A program made the position numbers and the translations under genes. This document shows, piece after piece, positions 44,756 to 57,720 of a stretch of 64,000 nt of DNA. Position 1 is the stretch's first letter. Each line of letters begins with the position of its first letter. A model generated the notes under the pieces. The model did no database searches. It worked only from the letters and a program-made list of their open reading frames with translations, and was not told the DNA's origin. Origin of the DNA: Bedellia somnulentella (Eukaryota > Arthropoda > Insecta > Lepidoptera > Bedelliidae); NCBI GenBank assembly GCA_963576735.1, contig OY755177.1, positions 5,208,001 through 5,272,000 of the forward strand, in the 5' to 3' direction.

Positions 44756-47700
44756 TGTCATGTTTACTTTACTTAGTACATATAATTATATGCTATAGGT
44801 AATTATTGTAACAGTGATGTCGGCGGCAGTAAGAAAATTCCTTAGATTATATGAAACTTACGATATAATGATATTTTGAATTCAGTCCTATGTGCAAAAT
44901 ACCGATACTTGATAATAATCAACGAATTGTATGCTAATGCTAAGCTGATCAATTTCAATTTTTAATTAACAATTAGACAGAGACCAGATACAGAGAGGTA
45001 AGTAAGTACTAGCACTTACATAAAAAAAAGTCAAAAATAATTCCATTGAAATAGGTTTCGATTGTAATTAGTGTGTCATGCTTCATCAAACATCATGCAT
45101 ATCAATTAAACAAGATCTCTTTAATAGTTTACAAATTTGAAGGTGTTAAAACACATTAAGTTAAATGACATCAAAAGTGTTACATATAAATAAAGTGATT
45201 AAACTCCGGTAAGGAGCTAAGTAAGACTCATTGAAGTCACCGCTTTGAAACCGTTCATCCGTGAACTAAATCAAAATAATGTTAACGACTGTATTGTAAT
45301 GGTACATGATTACTTTCTCTTCATTTGGTATTGAAGATGCATGTTATAATGACAACTATTCGTTTGGATGAATTTACACACACTCGTTATACGTTTGTGC
45401 AAACAAATGACAGCTTCGTTTGGAGTGTAATGAATTATTTAATCAATGAGAAAGTATGTACCTATTTATTTGCACGGTTAATCGTTAGAGGTTGCTAGAC
45501 CTTCAAAACCAAATAGAAATATTTCTTGCATAGAGATTAAATAATATTTTTAATAATTTTATAGTATATTTTTTAATTCATGTATTTCTTGTGTTCCATC
45601 ACTATTCTAGTCTAGTCAACCTTTCCGGCATTTAGCTGAAGTTACCGGACCTAAGTTGGCTTATTTCTATCCAAAGACCGTACCAAAATCAACGAAGCTC
45701 GCCGTACTGATTTGTAAGATATAGCCGCAAATTTAAATCATCACAGCTATACAAGATTAAAGTGACTTGCATGGCAACAAAAACATGTCAATTAGGGATA
45801 CACACATTTGCATGCATCACAATAAAAAGGATGAGGGTAAGACAGGAAACAGCACATATGAGCGTAGCCACACGTCGCGCTCGGTTCAGTGGTTCGAAGT
45901 CGGCAGGTGAGGCAAACTAACGGTCGTGCACAATGGCCAGCCGGTTTGGCGCGCCAAAGGTTGGCACCGCCTTTAACGGCACCTCTTTGTCTTTACCAAC
46001 TCACTGGAAGCTAGGGACACTAGCCACTTATCAAGATAAGATAAGGGACGATTTCACGGTATCGGGTAAACGATCTAGGGTTAAAGAGGTGAATTTCAAT
46101 CTCTTAACAATGAAATATATACAAGCACATTATGAATTGAAAACTTACAGCCAATGGACGAAGAACCAATATTTATTTAAAGACGGCAGCTTAATCTTAA
46201 ATGTATGTTTTATGATCTTCTAAACATTCTACGTGTGTTAGTTATATTGAATCACCGCATAAATCGATAATGAGCGGGTTTAAATATACAGGACATGCAA
46301 GTTCCATCGCACCGGTAAAGTGGGGTGGTTCACCCCACAGTGTGGGACTTGTTTTATGGCTTTTAATAATTTGGTGTGTAAGCTGCCCTGATTGTCAGGA
46401 GGCAGCTGCAACCGATAGTAAGGATTAAACATATAAATAACCGCTTGATTCGTCAAATATTTACAGAGGTGTCACAGCAATGTGTGATGAAATTAGCACC
46501 GTTTATTTTACAGGATACTATGATATATGTTATTTAATAGTTCACTATAGAAAGGTGTTGCATAAATAAAATACCATTTGTAAAGCTTCTCATGTTTCTC
46601 ATATGGCTTTTGGCTTTAATCCCAATGGTATGGGTCATAAACTGTTAAGTTTTTTGTTTACTCGTATTGTATGTAATTTTTAACACCTTTTTAATTCAAG
46701 ACTAAAACACTATGAACAAAATTTTGAATATGACAGCTTTTAAGGCGTAGAGTTAATGTCATCATGCAAATGAAAAGCACACGGCTCACTATGCTTATAA
46801 TATGAGTAACAACACTTTTAAAGTAAAAAAGAACTCAACTTCAAAAAGTGTTAAACCATGCAATGTTTCGCCAACAACATGCTTTAGTGACCCACATGGC
46901 CACTTTGCTTTCAAAAGTTGACCCAAATACAGCATCTTATTAAGTATGACGGCATTATTGTCGGATCAGGAGGTTTCATATAGTTGCCACGTTAATGAAT
47001 GAAGCAAGAGTAGGTGAGTTTCACACCATAAACGGTAATATGCGGGCGTTGTCTACCGAAACTTGTCTGTAGAACTGTTGGTGACAGGGTTCGTTCACCG
47101 GTTCACCGCTCACCGGTTGCATCGCCCGTCTGCGTTGAAATTACCATCAAACAGATACGTTTTAATTTCAACACTATTGTCTCTTGTTAATGATGCGAGA
47201 CATTGCTGTTTATTTGCTTTCTTAAGTGAAGGAAGAAAACGAAAGATTACGATTTTACAAACTTTGTTGAATAGGAGAATTCTATATATTTTAATATCTG
47301 TACGAATCAGTAGTATGTAAGGTAGCCGACATAATATTCTCAAAAACTTTGAACTCCTTATAGAGTTTACGCTAAGAAGCTTTATTACAGATACAAATAT
47401 TTTGGCGCTAGTTCTGTGAAATATAGAAAAACACATATGTTCAATTAGATGTCATATATATCAGTAAAAAAATAAAAGGTCTACACTCGAGACAACCTAC
47501 TAAAAAATAAACACAAGTACAATCACAGTAAATCATAATTAATAGACCAGACAGTGTAATGCAACATACGAGTACAAGCAATTCTTTATCTTATCAAGAC
47601 ACCTTTTAAAGACATCAAATAAATCACAAGTTGCGTATACTGTAATGTTTCATAATTATGTGGTCGAGCAAGCTGTTGCATAAACAAACACCTTCATAAA

Positions 47701-49807
47701 ACGATCGCGATTTTTAAAGCATATAGTAGTATAGTGGTAGTGTATCATCAGACACCGACTCGTTTAAAATGACCATTATCCGGAACATGCTAGCTTATCT
47801 AAACCATACATTTGCGATCAGACGGGCTCAGGCCATAACTATATTTTGTGTCGACTGCCGGCTCGCCTGACAAAACACTGTTATCTATTGTCTCCATAAA
47901 AGCATTTCAACTGAATTTAGGTTCGCTTTAATTGCAAGACTTAAATCACGCGAACTTTTCAAAAGACAGGGCGCTAATTCAAAATACACGAATATGCTTT
48001 TAGGAAATTGGTGGAAAACAGTAGATAGCGGGAAGAATTACTTGTTTTTCAGTAAAACGTAAATTGATTTTAAATTCCATTGCGTTCGGAGCGAAATATT
48101 CCGATGACCACCAAAGCATTACAATATTATCCACGCTCGTCATTATTCCATTGTTTTCTTAATTCAATTCTGTTTCCATGCCGGGCCTCACGCCGCGTGG
48201 CTTGATAGACACCATTCGGAATTACTATAATCAGTTTTATTTCATGTCGATATTCAACTTCAATACCAGCGAGTGTGATGCTCTCTGAGATATGGTCAAG
48301 GCCGTGAGATTGAAATGGGCGCTAAAAGCGAGTCATGGTTAGTAACAAACCAAAACTAGTTTTCGAAACAGTTCAAGATGATTTGAGAATTCAACAGAAT
48401 GTTAGTAACGACCACTGGTTGATAGGTTCGAATAGTTTTTATTATGCGTTTTGTTGGGTAAACCGTCCGGTACATGAACGTCGATGGAAATATAAATGAG
48501 GCTGATCAGACGAGCCGTGTTTTGCAATAGCTGACTCGGTTTGTTTCTCGTACTGAGACACTCGTTTTACCATCCACGGATTGAAATGAAATGACATTGC
48601 GACATTACAGTGGCATGGCTTTCGCCATATACGCTGACTGGTCATAACGGTACTTATGTTTCCTTCCATGTTCATCTCTCCGAACGTAAGAAGAAATTCC
48701 ATGATAATTAAGATTTCTAATCGCTTTACAAAACTAATGATATGGACAGTTCAAGTGCGATATCTTTCTGAGGTCAAATTTTGGTGCGATATAGCAAAGT
48801 TAAAAGGCTGCGAACGAGTAAGGGTTCGGATAAGTTACCGCAGTAATTTATTATCCAACTTTTTAAAAGGGATACTCATTCTTTTCTTCCCGGATAAATC
48901 GGGGCTTATCATATGGGCCCGAAAGAACTCTACCTATTTAAACATGTTCATGTGACACTCAACATTAAAAATATGTGGTTCTTATTTGAGAAGCTGTGAC
49001 AATTTTATTTATTAATAGACTCGGACAAGATTCCCACGAGTAAGTTCATAGTAACATTTCCTGTACACATTAACGAAAATATTAACTTTGATAACGCTTA
49101 CACTGATTTACAAACAGATGTTCGTTTCTCCTGATCGTAAAGAGAAGACTTCAGATTTAATATATTTGATTTATGTTTGGAGAAACTCGATTTGAATACA
49201 ATATCTTGGCCGTATAAGTCAAGTTGTGGTAAGGAAAGTAATAAACTCTATTTGCAGAAGCCACAAACCGAAATACAACAGAATGGAGCACGCACCAGTC
49301 TCCGGCGGTCGCCAGGTCGCCACGTGTTCCTGACGACTTGTTTAGAACTTCAATCCATAGTTTACACTAATAATTTATGTACACGTGACTTTGGAGCAAC
49401 AAAATAGATTTTACCCCAATGTTTCTGTTTAAGTTGCCGATAGTATATAAACATAATAAATATATTAAGTTCAGAGTTGTTATAATATTACATAAAATTT
49501 TATATGACTGGATGGTTATTGTTTAGTGTCGTTTCACATTTGTACTATTGATAAAAGAAATGCGTCCCATCCCGAAGCTAAATGTTGTGCCTAAATGCGG
49601 TTTTGTGGATAATTTGCATAAAAAGAGCGATGAGACAACCTGATTACAAAATAAGGGATGTGCAGGCATAATTTAAAATGGGATTGTGATGTATGAAATA
49701 AGTCTTAATGTGCATCTTTTATTGAGCTGGAGAAGGCGTAGTACATGGTTGCACGAAAATAATTAATTTTGGAAGGTTCGGTTTGGGGAACTAACTTATA
49801 CGGTCAT
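44756..49807. other. Long stretch without a recognised gene
   Basis: No domain was recognised. A coding-like open run bounded by CTTTCCGGCATTTAG and ATTT|GTAAGA lies at about 45.64-45.71 kb. A GC-rich patch with a TCAGT initiator-like motif and a CAG|GTGAGG donor-like site lies near 45.88-45.91 kb, just before a 96-codon open frame at 45933-46223. None could be linked into a gene. Confidence 0.25.
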
Positions 49808-49819
49808 TGGAGTTACTTT

Positions 49820-50078
49820 GTTATTAGCTGTGTAGTGTCGGCTTAGAATAGCACTACCTCATTTCTTCCGGTGGGTGTACGTAAGAGGCGACTAACGGTA
49901 TTGGGGCTATTAAGGGATTTTTGGGCGATGCGGTTGGAGACACATCACCAACAACCTTTATTTTTACCACCTTTTCCCCACTCTACTTTCCAAAAGTGGC
50001 CGAGGAACTTCTAGTTCCTCAGCTCTGGCTAACCCTTGTAGGGATTTACAGCCGTGAGTATATGTATGTATGTATGTA
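49820..50078 (+). mobile_element. SINE-like repeat, copy 13
   Basis: Full-length forward copy with a 12-bp target duplication, TGGAGTTACTTT, at 49808-49819 and 50079-50090. The family start GCTGTGTAGTGTCGGCTTAG follows seven extra bases. The tail is (TATG)n. Confidence 0.9.
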
Positions 50079-50090
50079 TGGAGTTACTTT

Positions 50091-51041
50091 ATGTGAATTT
50101 CAGTACAATTTTATGTCTTTGTCTAATTGCAAATGGTGTGAGTTGGCGTTAATGTTTGAAAATACAAGAATCTATAGAAAAACAACAGCCAAGCTTATTG
50201 CATGTTTATTTCTTATTAGAAGAATAAACCATTTAAATTGAATCCATAGAAAACCGGACTAGTCTGGGTCACACAAATGATTTAAAAGTCTATCAAAAAT
50301 AAATCAATTAATTTTAACTCATTGCATTAATAACCCGTAACGTCTATTTCCTCAATATATGTTACGACCTTGTCTGTATTTTACGGTTTTGTAACAGCAT
50401 CCGTAGTTCTCATAGAAGTGTCTGATACTACAATAGAATACGAAATGCAGACGGGACGTCCTAGTTAATAAAACTAATGGAGGTGTGCGCCGATCGCTGA
50501 ACAAACGAATGGACAAAAGTGGAATATTTTGATTACAACCGTGTGAATGCCGTCGACAATGATCACGATTGCGAATGGAACGCACGCTGCGCAAGCACTG
50601 CGGAAATCCATTGTGCCAAATATAATGCGAATTCAAATTTCCTATTCGAAAGTCACCGACGAAGTCAGAAAAATCCTTTATTTCAATATAACCCCACTCA
50701 GATTGATAGTGGCATGTATCCCCAAAGGGGTGATAAAGGTACTATTAGTACTTTAGTTAGAAGAGTACTATACTCGAATACAAACAGGCCACAGTACAAT
50801 TTTCCTTGCCATTTCAACTTTTTTACAAAATTATATAAAATGAACCGGGGGGAGTCCAAAGTGAAAAGATCAAAAGAGTGCGCATGGGAAGATTGATGAC
50901 TAGAGATTTGTCAGGACCAAAATCAACATTAAGAAAAGAATAATCTTTGGTGGCATGCGGGTAATAAGTCTTTTAAGTTAATGGCGTTATCCTATTAGCA
51001 ATGATTACGTAAGTCAACGGGTTCAAGCAATTTATAACATT
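50091..51041. other. Gap with overlapping open frames, unrecognised
   Basis: Several overlapping frames on both strands at 50.35-50.90 kb are open, with a GC-richer core at 50.52-50.62 kb, but no domain is recognised. CATGTATCCCCAAAGGGG and GGTACTATTAGTACTT near 50.71-50.75 kb resemble part of the 4.6-kb SINE. Confidence 0.25.
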
Positions 51042-51054
51042 ATAATAGATATAA

Positions 51055-51309
51055 CATACATATAAACATATACTCACGGCTATAAATCCCTTAACGGGGT
51101 AGCCAGAGCTTTGGAATGAGAAATTCCTCAGCCACTTTTGGAAGTTGATTGGGGAAAAGATGGTAATAATAAATGTTTTTGGTGACGGGTCTCCAACCAC
51201 ATCGCCCAAAAATCACTTAAAAAGCCCCTATACCCTTAGTCGCCTCTTACGATCACCCACGGGTAGAAATGGGGTAGTGTTATTCTAAGCCGACTACACG
51301 GCAATAATA
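51055..51309 (-). mobile_element. SINE-like repeat, copy 14
   Basis: Full-length reverse copy with a 13-bp target duplication, ATAATAGATATAA, at 51042-51054 and 51310-51322. The family 5' end reads CTAAGCCGACTACACGGCA, followed by several extra bases before the duplication. Confidence 0.9.
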
Positions 51310-51322
51310 ATAATAGATATAA

Positions 51323-54300
51323 ATAAAGTAACAAGTTATTTAAGCCGATTCTATTTGCCATTACTAGCACTGAGTACTGACCTTTTGGCATGTCAAGCAA
51401 TGAATATACACAAACACTTCGTTACAGTGTCGAGTGGAATGAACGTGGAAACACGTAATTTCTATTTAGTACCAAAAACACCTATTCAAAGTATGCTTTT
51501 ACTGCTACAAATCAACTGTCAAACTTACAAAGCGACTTGGAAAAAAACTCTTCGAGTCACAATGTACAGACAACTGTGACTAATAAAGTTATTTAGTTCA
51601 TTACAAAGTTGTAATTGTAACCCTAAGGATTAAAAAGGGAAGATCGATTTTTTAGTGGCTTTGACTACTTCCTTCCGCTCTACGAAAATGTGGTAAGAGG
51701 TTAACAAAGAGCGGGACTTCCTATCAGCTGCCAGCACCCCACCTTTATGGGGTTTCAGATCATCTAATATTTAAAGAGGCGATCAATAAGTTAAAAACGT
51801 CAATGTGTATCAAATTTTTGGGCTTAGTTTATTTGACTGTAATAATGTGAAAGGGAATAAATTCTAAAGGGCGTAAATAATAAGTATGTATAGGTACTTG
51901 AATGCTTCTGAATTAGAATTTTAGAATCACTGCTTTGAGGAAAAAAATTTCTTTATTTATTATTATAAATCATAGATATTTTCGTATCTATTTTTTTTTC
52001 TTTCGTAAATTTTTCTCACTACTAGAACGTTTTAAAACTATTGGCAAGCCAGACACTTCACTATCATTGTCATCTTTAAAACTTATTTTGCTAATTTAAA
52101 ACCAAACAGCATAGTCAACTATTTAGTAAACTCTAGAGAGCAAGTTGAGTTACATCAACAGAATGTATAATTAGCGTGGGCTGACAAAGGTCATTGTCAC
52201 AACTTACTCTTCAAAACACCATTTTAAAAATATAACACCGGGATCTAGAACAAGATATTTCCGTTCCGACTTTGCATATCATTAGAAACTGAATTCATAC
52301 TTATACCTGCGAACACGAAACTTAGCGTGAAAAGGTTTTAAATTCAAATGTTTGTTTATCGAATAATATATTGAGTTTCTTACGTTGCTTGCTGTAATGT
52401 AATATTAACCGTGAGAAAATGTAGTTTCGCTGAGTTGTTTACTAATGTGCAGTTGTAAACTAGTCGCCGACAGCGGTTCAAAATAAGTTGGAAATTCATT
52501 TGAAAACGGGCTTTTATTTTTAAATTAGTAATATAATTTTTGCACAAAGATTTATCATTTCAAGGTCGTTATTTGCCAAAATTTAGCATACAAAAGGTTG
52601 AAAGTGTGTGGCGCTACCTGGCTATCTCCTTTCCGAGAAATGGTCGTTGAAAAAATGCATTCCCACAATGTCGAGTCTGGAGAGGGGTGTATAACCGAAC
52701 GGGCCGAGTGTGGTTTTTGTCTCCTTTTCTATTTGTAGAGTACGGTCATAAAACTATGGGGTAAGTAAAGAACTCGAGTACCATTTTACTTATCTTTGTA
52801 ACTGTCGTTGTTTTAAACCACTCGAGTAAATTGGACATTGGGAGTAAACTAAAGCGAAGTATGCCTCATATATTTCGTTTGATTTCATTTCATTGGAAAA
52901 CATAAGGAATTCTTTTTATGATGAAATATACTACTAATACAATATACTATTCTTCAGAATACTTCAGATTGACGATTTATCACAGAATATTACTGTAATG
53001 GAAACACTATAACAAATGAGCATTAGTTATCTTTGAAGAAATCATTTGGCATTCAAGCGAAACATCTCATGTTCCCGTCTAGGGCTTGCTTAATACAAAG
53101 CGACTAGTCATTCAATATCTTGCCGGACTACACCGCTTACTAAGGAAAAGCTAAGTTTATTGAGGGCGTAAGGTGACACCGCTTGCCCTGTCATATTGAA
53201 TCCGCATATCGATCGTGTATAAAATACGTATACGTATTCGAACAAACTTAGGAAATAATTGGAGCTAATATTGAGCAAGACCCGTATGTCAGTCACATTT
53301 TATCCTTAACTAAGAATGACAGCTTAACTTGTCTGACTTGCGACTTGATGTGGCAGAGATATGTGTAAGTACAACGCCTACAAATGCATTCTTGCACTTG
53401 AAAGTTGTAGGACGTAGCATCAGATAAAATATTTGTTCTCAATTCTGATTGTCACGATCATAAGTCATAACATAACAGTCCATAACAAACGCAAAGCTTT
53501 TGATGTACGGTATGCATCGTGGGATTACAAATGCTTTTCTGTCATGAAATCAAATACAACTTAGAGAAGAAGAGAAAAAGATACAGTACAGTGGCTTTAG
53601 TAAGAGCCTTTACATCTCATCGCATTCTAAGAAAAAGGTGCTCTTAATGAAAAACGGAAACTCAATATTTTGGTTGAAGATTGCTTGTTCCCGTGAAATT
53701 GGTACTACTACAAACGAGTGTCGTGTTTTGATATAGAATATCACATCCAACATCTTCGCAGAAAATACTTTTATAACCTATAGTTCAGCGAAGATGTTTT
53801 CTTACATTATTTTAAAGACTTCTCAACCACACTGTCCTAAGACTGTCCCATAGCCTAAAGCATACACGTACACATAAAGATAAGTACAGTCTTTGATTCA
53901 AACACTTGATCTCACCGATGCCGATGATGCGGGCTACACTATAATTTTCCATATTACATAGACTGTAAGTGATTTACGGTGACACTCTCGTCCTCTATTA
54001 TTACTATTCGAGTAACACTAAGGAAATATGTAGGATCATCGTTTCTATTACATTATGGCTTTCGAATTGTAAATGTCCGATCGATAAATTATGTTCATGA
54101 GTACGACCACCCAAAATGGGGCTAGAGCCATAAATATAAACCTTTTATCGCGACTTTGATTAGTACGTAACCCTGTGTTGATAACGTGATTACCTGCATT
54201 GTTCGGTCAGTTGCCGTATAATAGAATTAAGAAATAAAATAATTTAGATTTTGATATTTACGTGACTTTGTTGAATATGGCTTTGGATTCAATAGTTATG

Positions 54301-55433
54301 GTTACATACATAAATATGCCGCTTGTAACATAACGACTTCATTTCTATGAAGGTAAGTCGCAGCTTGAGAATGATAAGACTAAATCTCGATTCTCATCTT
54401 TTGGAATTAGAGGAGTGGCGGTAATGAACATTTTTATGGTTAATCGTAACATTTAATTGACATATCGCAGCTGAAATGAGATAGTGCTGTTGATAATTGA
54501 TAAGCTGATAACAGTAGCAAAATAAAAATGAATAATAATTAGGTGAGTATAAGTCATTAACAGATAGCTACTATGCTTTTTATCATTCTTGCCAAACTTT
54601 TTTAACCTGTAGGTCAATTGATAAGAGGATCTGTTTCCTGAGAATTGTATGAAAGAATTAAACAAAGTTTTATCGGTCGATGAACTGTAAATGCTCAATA
54701 TTTCTAATTGTTTACTTCAAATGACATATTGCAGTTTATTTATTATATAGCAGATTTAATTATGTATCGGACCGTAAAAGGAAATCACTCGTCAACAGAT
54801 CAGACATAGATCTTGAAGAACTATCGCAAGCAAACAAATTCAGTAACATGTGCCATGTAAAAAAACATTTATTTAGTCGTAAATGTGGGCGCAGTTTGCA
54901 ATTTTTTTTCATATTTGTCCCTTGCAGGTATATAACTACAGATGTTGACAAGGAGTCTATATAATACAAAGAAAGTGAAACTGTTAATAATCCATCACCT
55001 ACTTCGAAGCCACTATAATAAGACTGAAAGATTCACACTGAAGAAAATTTGTTAGTGCTATTTCAAGCAGACTAAGCTGAATATATTGCCATATCGTCAT
55101 CTTATAAATGTGAGCAGCCAGGAAGGAAATGTCCATGTGGAAGGTAATTTCACGGCGGACACATCTAGATCAAATAGAAAATGCATTCAAAGGCAGGCGT
55201 CTGAAGTTTGAAGAACAAAGGTGCAATAATTAACTAATGTAAAGGAATTTCATAGACCACCAGTCTAGCTTAGTGCGGGTTTGCCACTGCCATAACAAAT
55301 ATTTCCTATCTGTTTCGGCTCAAACGAAATTCGCACTCAGCGAAGAATTTAGAAGTAAATTAAAAATAATTTCCTCATTGGCAAACCTCAGCTCTAATTA
55401 AGCTGTTACAACTAAAACACGGTGTTATTACAG
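51323..55433. other. Long stretch without a recognised gene
   Basis: No conserved domain or known repeat was recognised. A GC-richer patch at 52.60-52.73 kb is unexplained. Confidence 0.3.
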
Positions 55434-55545
55434 ACGGAATGGTCGAGGGAGTCGAATTATCTCAAATCGTTTTTGTGGTCCATGTTTCTGGAATGTTCGT
55501 TTTTTCCCATTGCGGCGGCTCAAGAAGTTGGAACTGGTTTTAGAG
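55434..55545 (+). CDS. Weak candidate internal exon
   Basis: The segment lies between GGTGTTATTACAG (acceptor-like) and TTTAGAG|GTAAGATAA (donor-like). It is 112 bp with at least two frames open throughout, and a third that closes just before the donor. One frame reads ...MFLECSFFPIAAAQEVGTGF, which has signal-peptide character. No family was recognised and no partner exon was found. A second GC-rich patch (55.57-55.66 kb) follows closely. Confidence 0.2.
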
Positions 55546-56401
55546 GTAAGATAACGTACGGTAATGCATCACTTGGCTTTTTGTAGGCGGCCGATTCAAT
55601 CGCCTAGACTTGGACGCTCGGTGCTTTAGAGCAGGGATTACGGGAAGGGGCTGATTCTGCTAGCTTATCGAATATATAGAAGGGGTCGGCTAGATGATGT
55701 TATATCGAAAAGTCAGGATAAACTTCAAAAATATCAAGTACTTATCACCAGTTACCGATATCTACACTACATCGTACTTGAAATAAATTGCAAATATCAG
55801 TAATGTATAAACCGTCTTAGCGAAATATTTATAATTAAAAAATACAGTTGTTGTGAGCTACATTTGGAAATTAGTTATTATGCATATGAGGTGTATTAAA
55901 AAGACACAATTTAAAACTTTTTAAACACGAAAGATCACTTTTAAATAAAGTTGTATTTTTGTAACTGGCGTATTTCGTGGAATTGCGGTCTTTCGTACAA
56001 CTTACCAACCAATTATAATACTGCCTTATTGGATGGCTGCTAACCCAACTTATTATGTGTAATAACTTGTAATTGGGTATTAAAGTAACTATTTATTAAT
56101 CTGTGGTATTACTACGGAATCACACATTATGATGGACCAATCTCTATTGAGATAATACGGATTAAATGTATTTGTTTAGTATTTTCTAGGGTGGTCCTGT
56201 AGCAACGGCCAAACAGGGATAAGTAGTTTAACAATTTAAAGCAGATTTCATCAAGTGATATTGGCTTAGAACATCAATAACAATAACCCGATTTGTTCCA
56301 TCGTCGCGTCGATAGTTTTATAGTTCTTATTTTATAAACTTCTTGATTTATTATTAGGTGTTCAAAGTCCCACTTTCTTTCTTCTTTCTTCGCACTTTGG
56401 A
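55546..56401. other. No recognised feature
   Basis: A GC-richer patch at 55.57-55.66 kb is followed by AT-rich sequence. No gene or repeat was recognised. Confidence 0.3.
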
Positions 56402-56415
56402 ATGAGTAGCTATGT

Positions 56416-56595
56416 AATAAATAAAGGAAAGATAAATTTCGACACAGGCGGGAATCGAACCCGCGACCTCGGGTATACGCCCCGAGGCGCGGGTTCGACT
56501 CCCGCCTGTGTCGAAATTTTTCTTTCCTTTATTTATTCTTTATTTATTAGTAATAATCCCTACATGAGGTTTTCATGAACAAAAACATTCAAATT
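56416..56595 (-). mobile_element. tRNA-module element, complete hairpin copy E
   Basis: A 14-bp target duplication, ATGAGTAGCTATGT, flanks the element at 56402-56415 and 56596-56609. Inside, GGAAAGATAAATTTCGACAC and its complement GTGTCGAAATTTTTCTTTCC frame two opposed copies of the tRNA 3' half: GGCGGGAATCGAACCCGCGA, then the loop region GGGTATACGCCCC, then GCGCGGGTTCGACTCCCGCC. The two halves make a nearly perfect hairpin of about 120 bp. The tRNA 5' half (D arm, box A) is absent. The right side continues to CATGAGGTTTTCATGAAC as in copy D. Confidence 0.8.
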
Positions 56596-56652
56596 ATGAG
56601 TAGCTATGTGTTTTTTTGTGTTGTGTTATTATTAAAACTTATTTTCTTTCAA

Positions 56653-56842
56653 TTCTAATCGGTATTGGGGCTTTTAAGAGACTTTGGGCGATGCGGTTAG
56701 AGACCCATCACCAATAACCTTTATTTTACCATCTTTACCCCACTCAGCTTTCCAAAAGTGGCTGAGGAGTTTCCAATTTCTTAGCTCTGGCTACCCCTTC
56801 TAGGAATTTACAGCCGTGAGTATATGTATGTATGTATGTATG
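56653..56842 (+). mobile_element. SINE-like repeat, 5'-truncated copy 15
   Basis: Begins inside the family at CGGTATTGGGGCTTTTAAG and runs to GCCGTGAGTATATGTATG and (TATG)n. A 13-bp target duplication, TATTTTCTTTCAA, lies at 56640-56652 and 56843-56855. This proves insertion of an already truncated copy. Confidence 0.9.
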
Positions 56843-56855
56843 TATTTTCTTTCAA

Positions 56856-57431
56856 ACTAGAAAGGTATAACTTCGATATTTTGTAAGATAAATGTCGGAA
56901 AAATATAAATATTGCTTGCTAATTGCGTACATAATGACTATCACTATCACATCGACTTCTTTACTTTGTAAGCAATGTAGGGCACGTAGCAAAACGCTGT
57001 AATGTGTAAGGCGTCTCAAAAATATTTTTAAAAATTAAGATCGAGACTAGGGACCAATACATAGGTTTAAAAAAAGCCTTAGAATAGCTTCAATTTAGAC
57101 GTTAGGCTTTGTTTGCAGTTTCTGTACTAAATTTTATACTGTTAGTGGTTAGTGAGCACGTCAGGGACACGAACACAGCCTACACCGAATAGGGAAAGGA
57201 AGAAATTATGATTGAACTTTGTATGAGACTTTTGCATGGATTATATTGGACATAGGTATGTCATCAAACTACACTCTGCAAAATGAACCAGCAGAGTCTG
57301 GCCTACCATCAAATGGTCGTAGCCGGCTTCCATTAGCCTCCGTTTTCGCAATGAAAAGTTACGTACGACAACATTGAAAACATGATGAACATCCAATTTA
57401 AATATAAAATTATGTCAAATTTAGTACTTAC
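56856..57431 (-). other. Start of the intron after the WAVE-homology exon
   Basis: On the minus strand this follows the GTAAGT donor of the exon at 57432. No further exon or repeat was recognised in it. Confidence 0.4.
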
Positions 57432-57720
57432 GGACTGGTACTTTCTTGGGGTCATACTTCTCGACATTTTCATTGAGCTTCTCAATCTTAGTCTGGACCA
57501 CTTTCGAGCGTTCAGTTATTCCTTGAAGTTGTTCGGTGAGCTCGCTGAATATATCCTCGGCAAGGAGCACGAGGGAAGCGAGCTGCCGAAGCGCATTACT
57601 GAGCGTGCAATTTGTAACCGCTTGCAGCTCTTCATCGGAAACCTTCGCCCGCCCATCCTCATCATGCAGCTTCGACCGCGAAAGAAACTTTGGTTCAACA
57701 ACGCGTTGAACGAAAGGCAT
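57432..57720 (-). CDS. WAVE-homology domain protein, first coding exon (NHS/GUK-holder type)
   Basis: The exon encodes the first 96 residues plus one base, then a GTAAGT donor (57431-57426). MPFVQRVVEP at the start and AVTNCTLSNALRQLASLVLL, AEDIFSELTEQL (about residues 34-65) are the N-terminal WAVE-homology domain, followed by a coiled-coil-like stretch and YDPKKVPV. SCAR/WAVE and Nance-Horan syndrome (insect GUK-holder) proteins share this domain. The DPKK-VPV ending favours the NHS/GUK-holder branch, since WAVE proteins usually read LDPKEEEL there. The start is the ATG at 57718-57720: upstream in-frame codons include no ATG and the family begins MPF or MPL. Such proteins act in actin regulation and junction or synapse scaffolding. 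The remaining exons lie downstream on the minus strand and were not found in this window. Confidence 0.75.

Noticed and set aside
53760..53815. CATCTTCGC/GCGAAGATG inverted pair
   Set aside because: The arms are about 10 bp and widely spaced, within chance expectation for this length of DNA.
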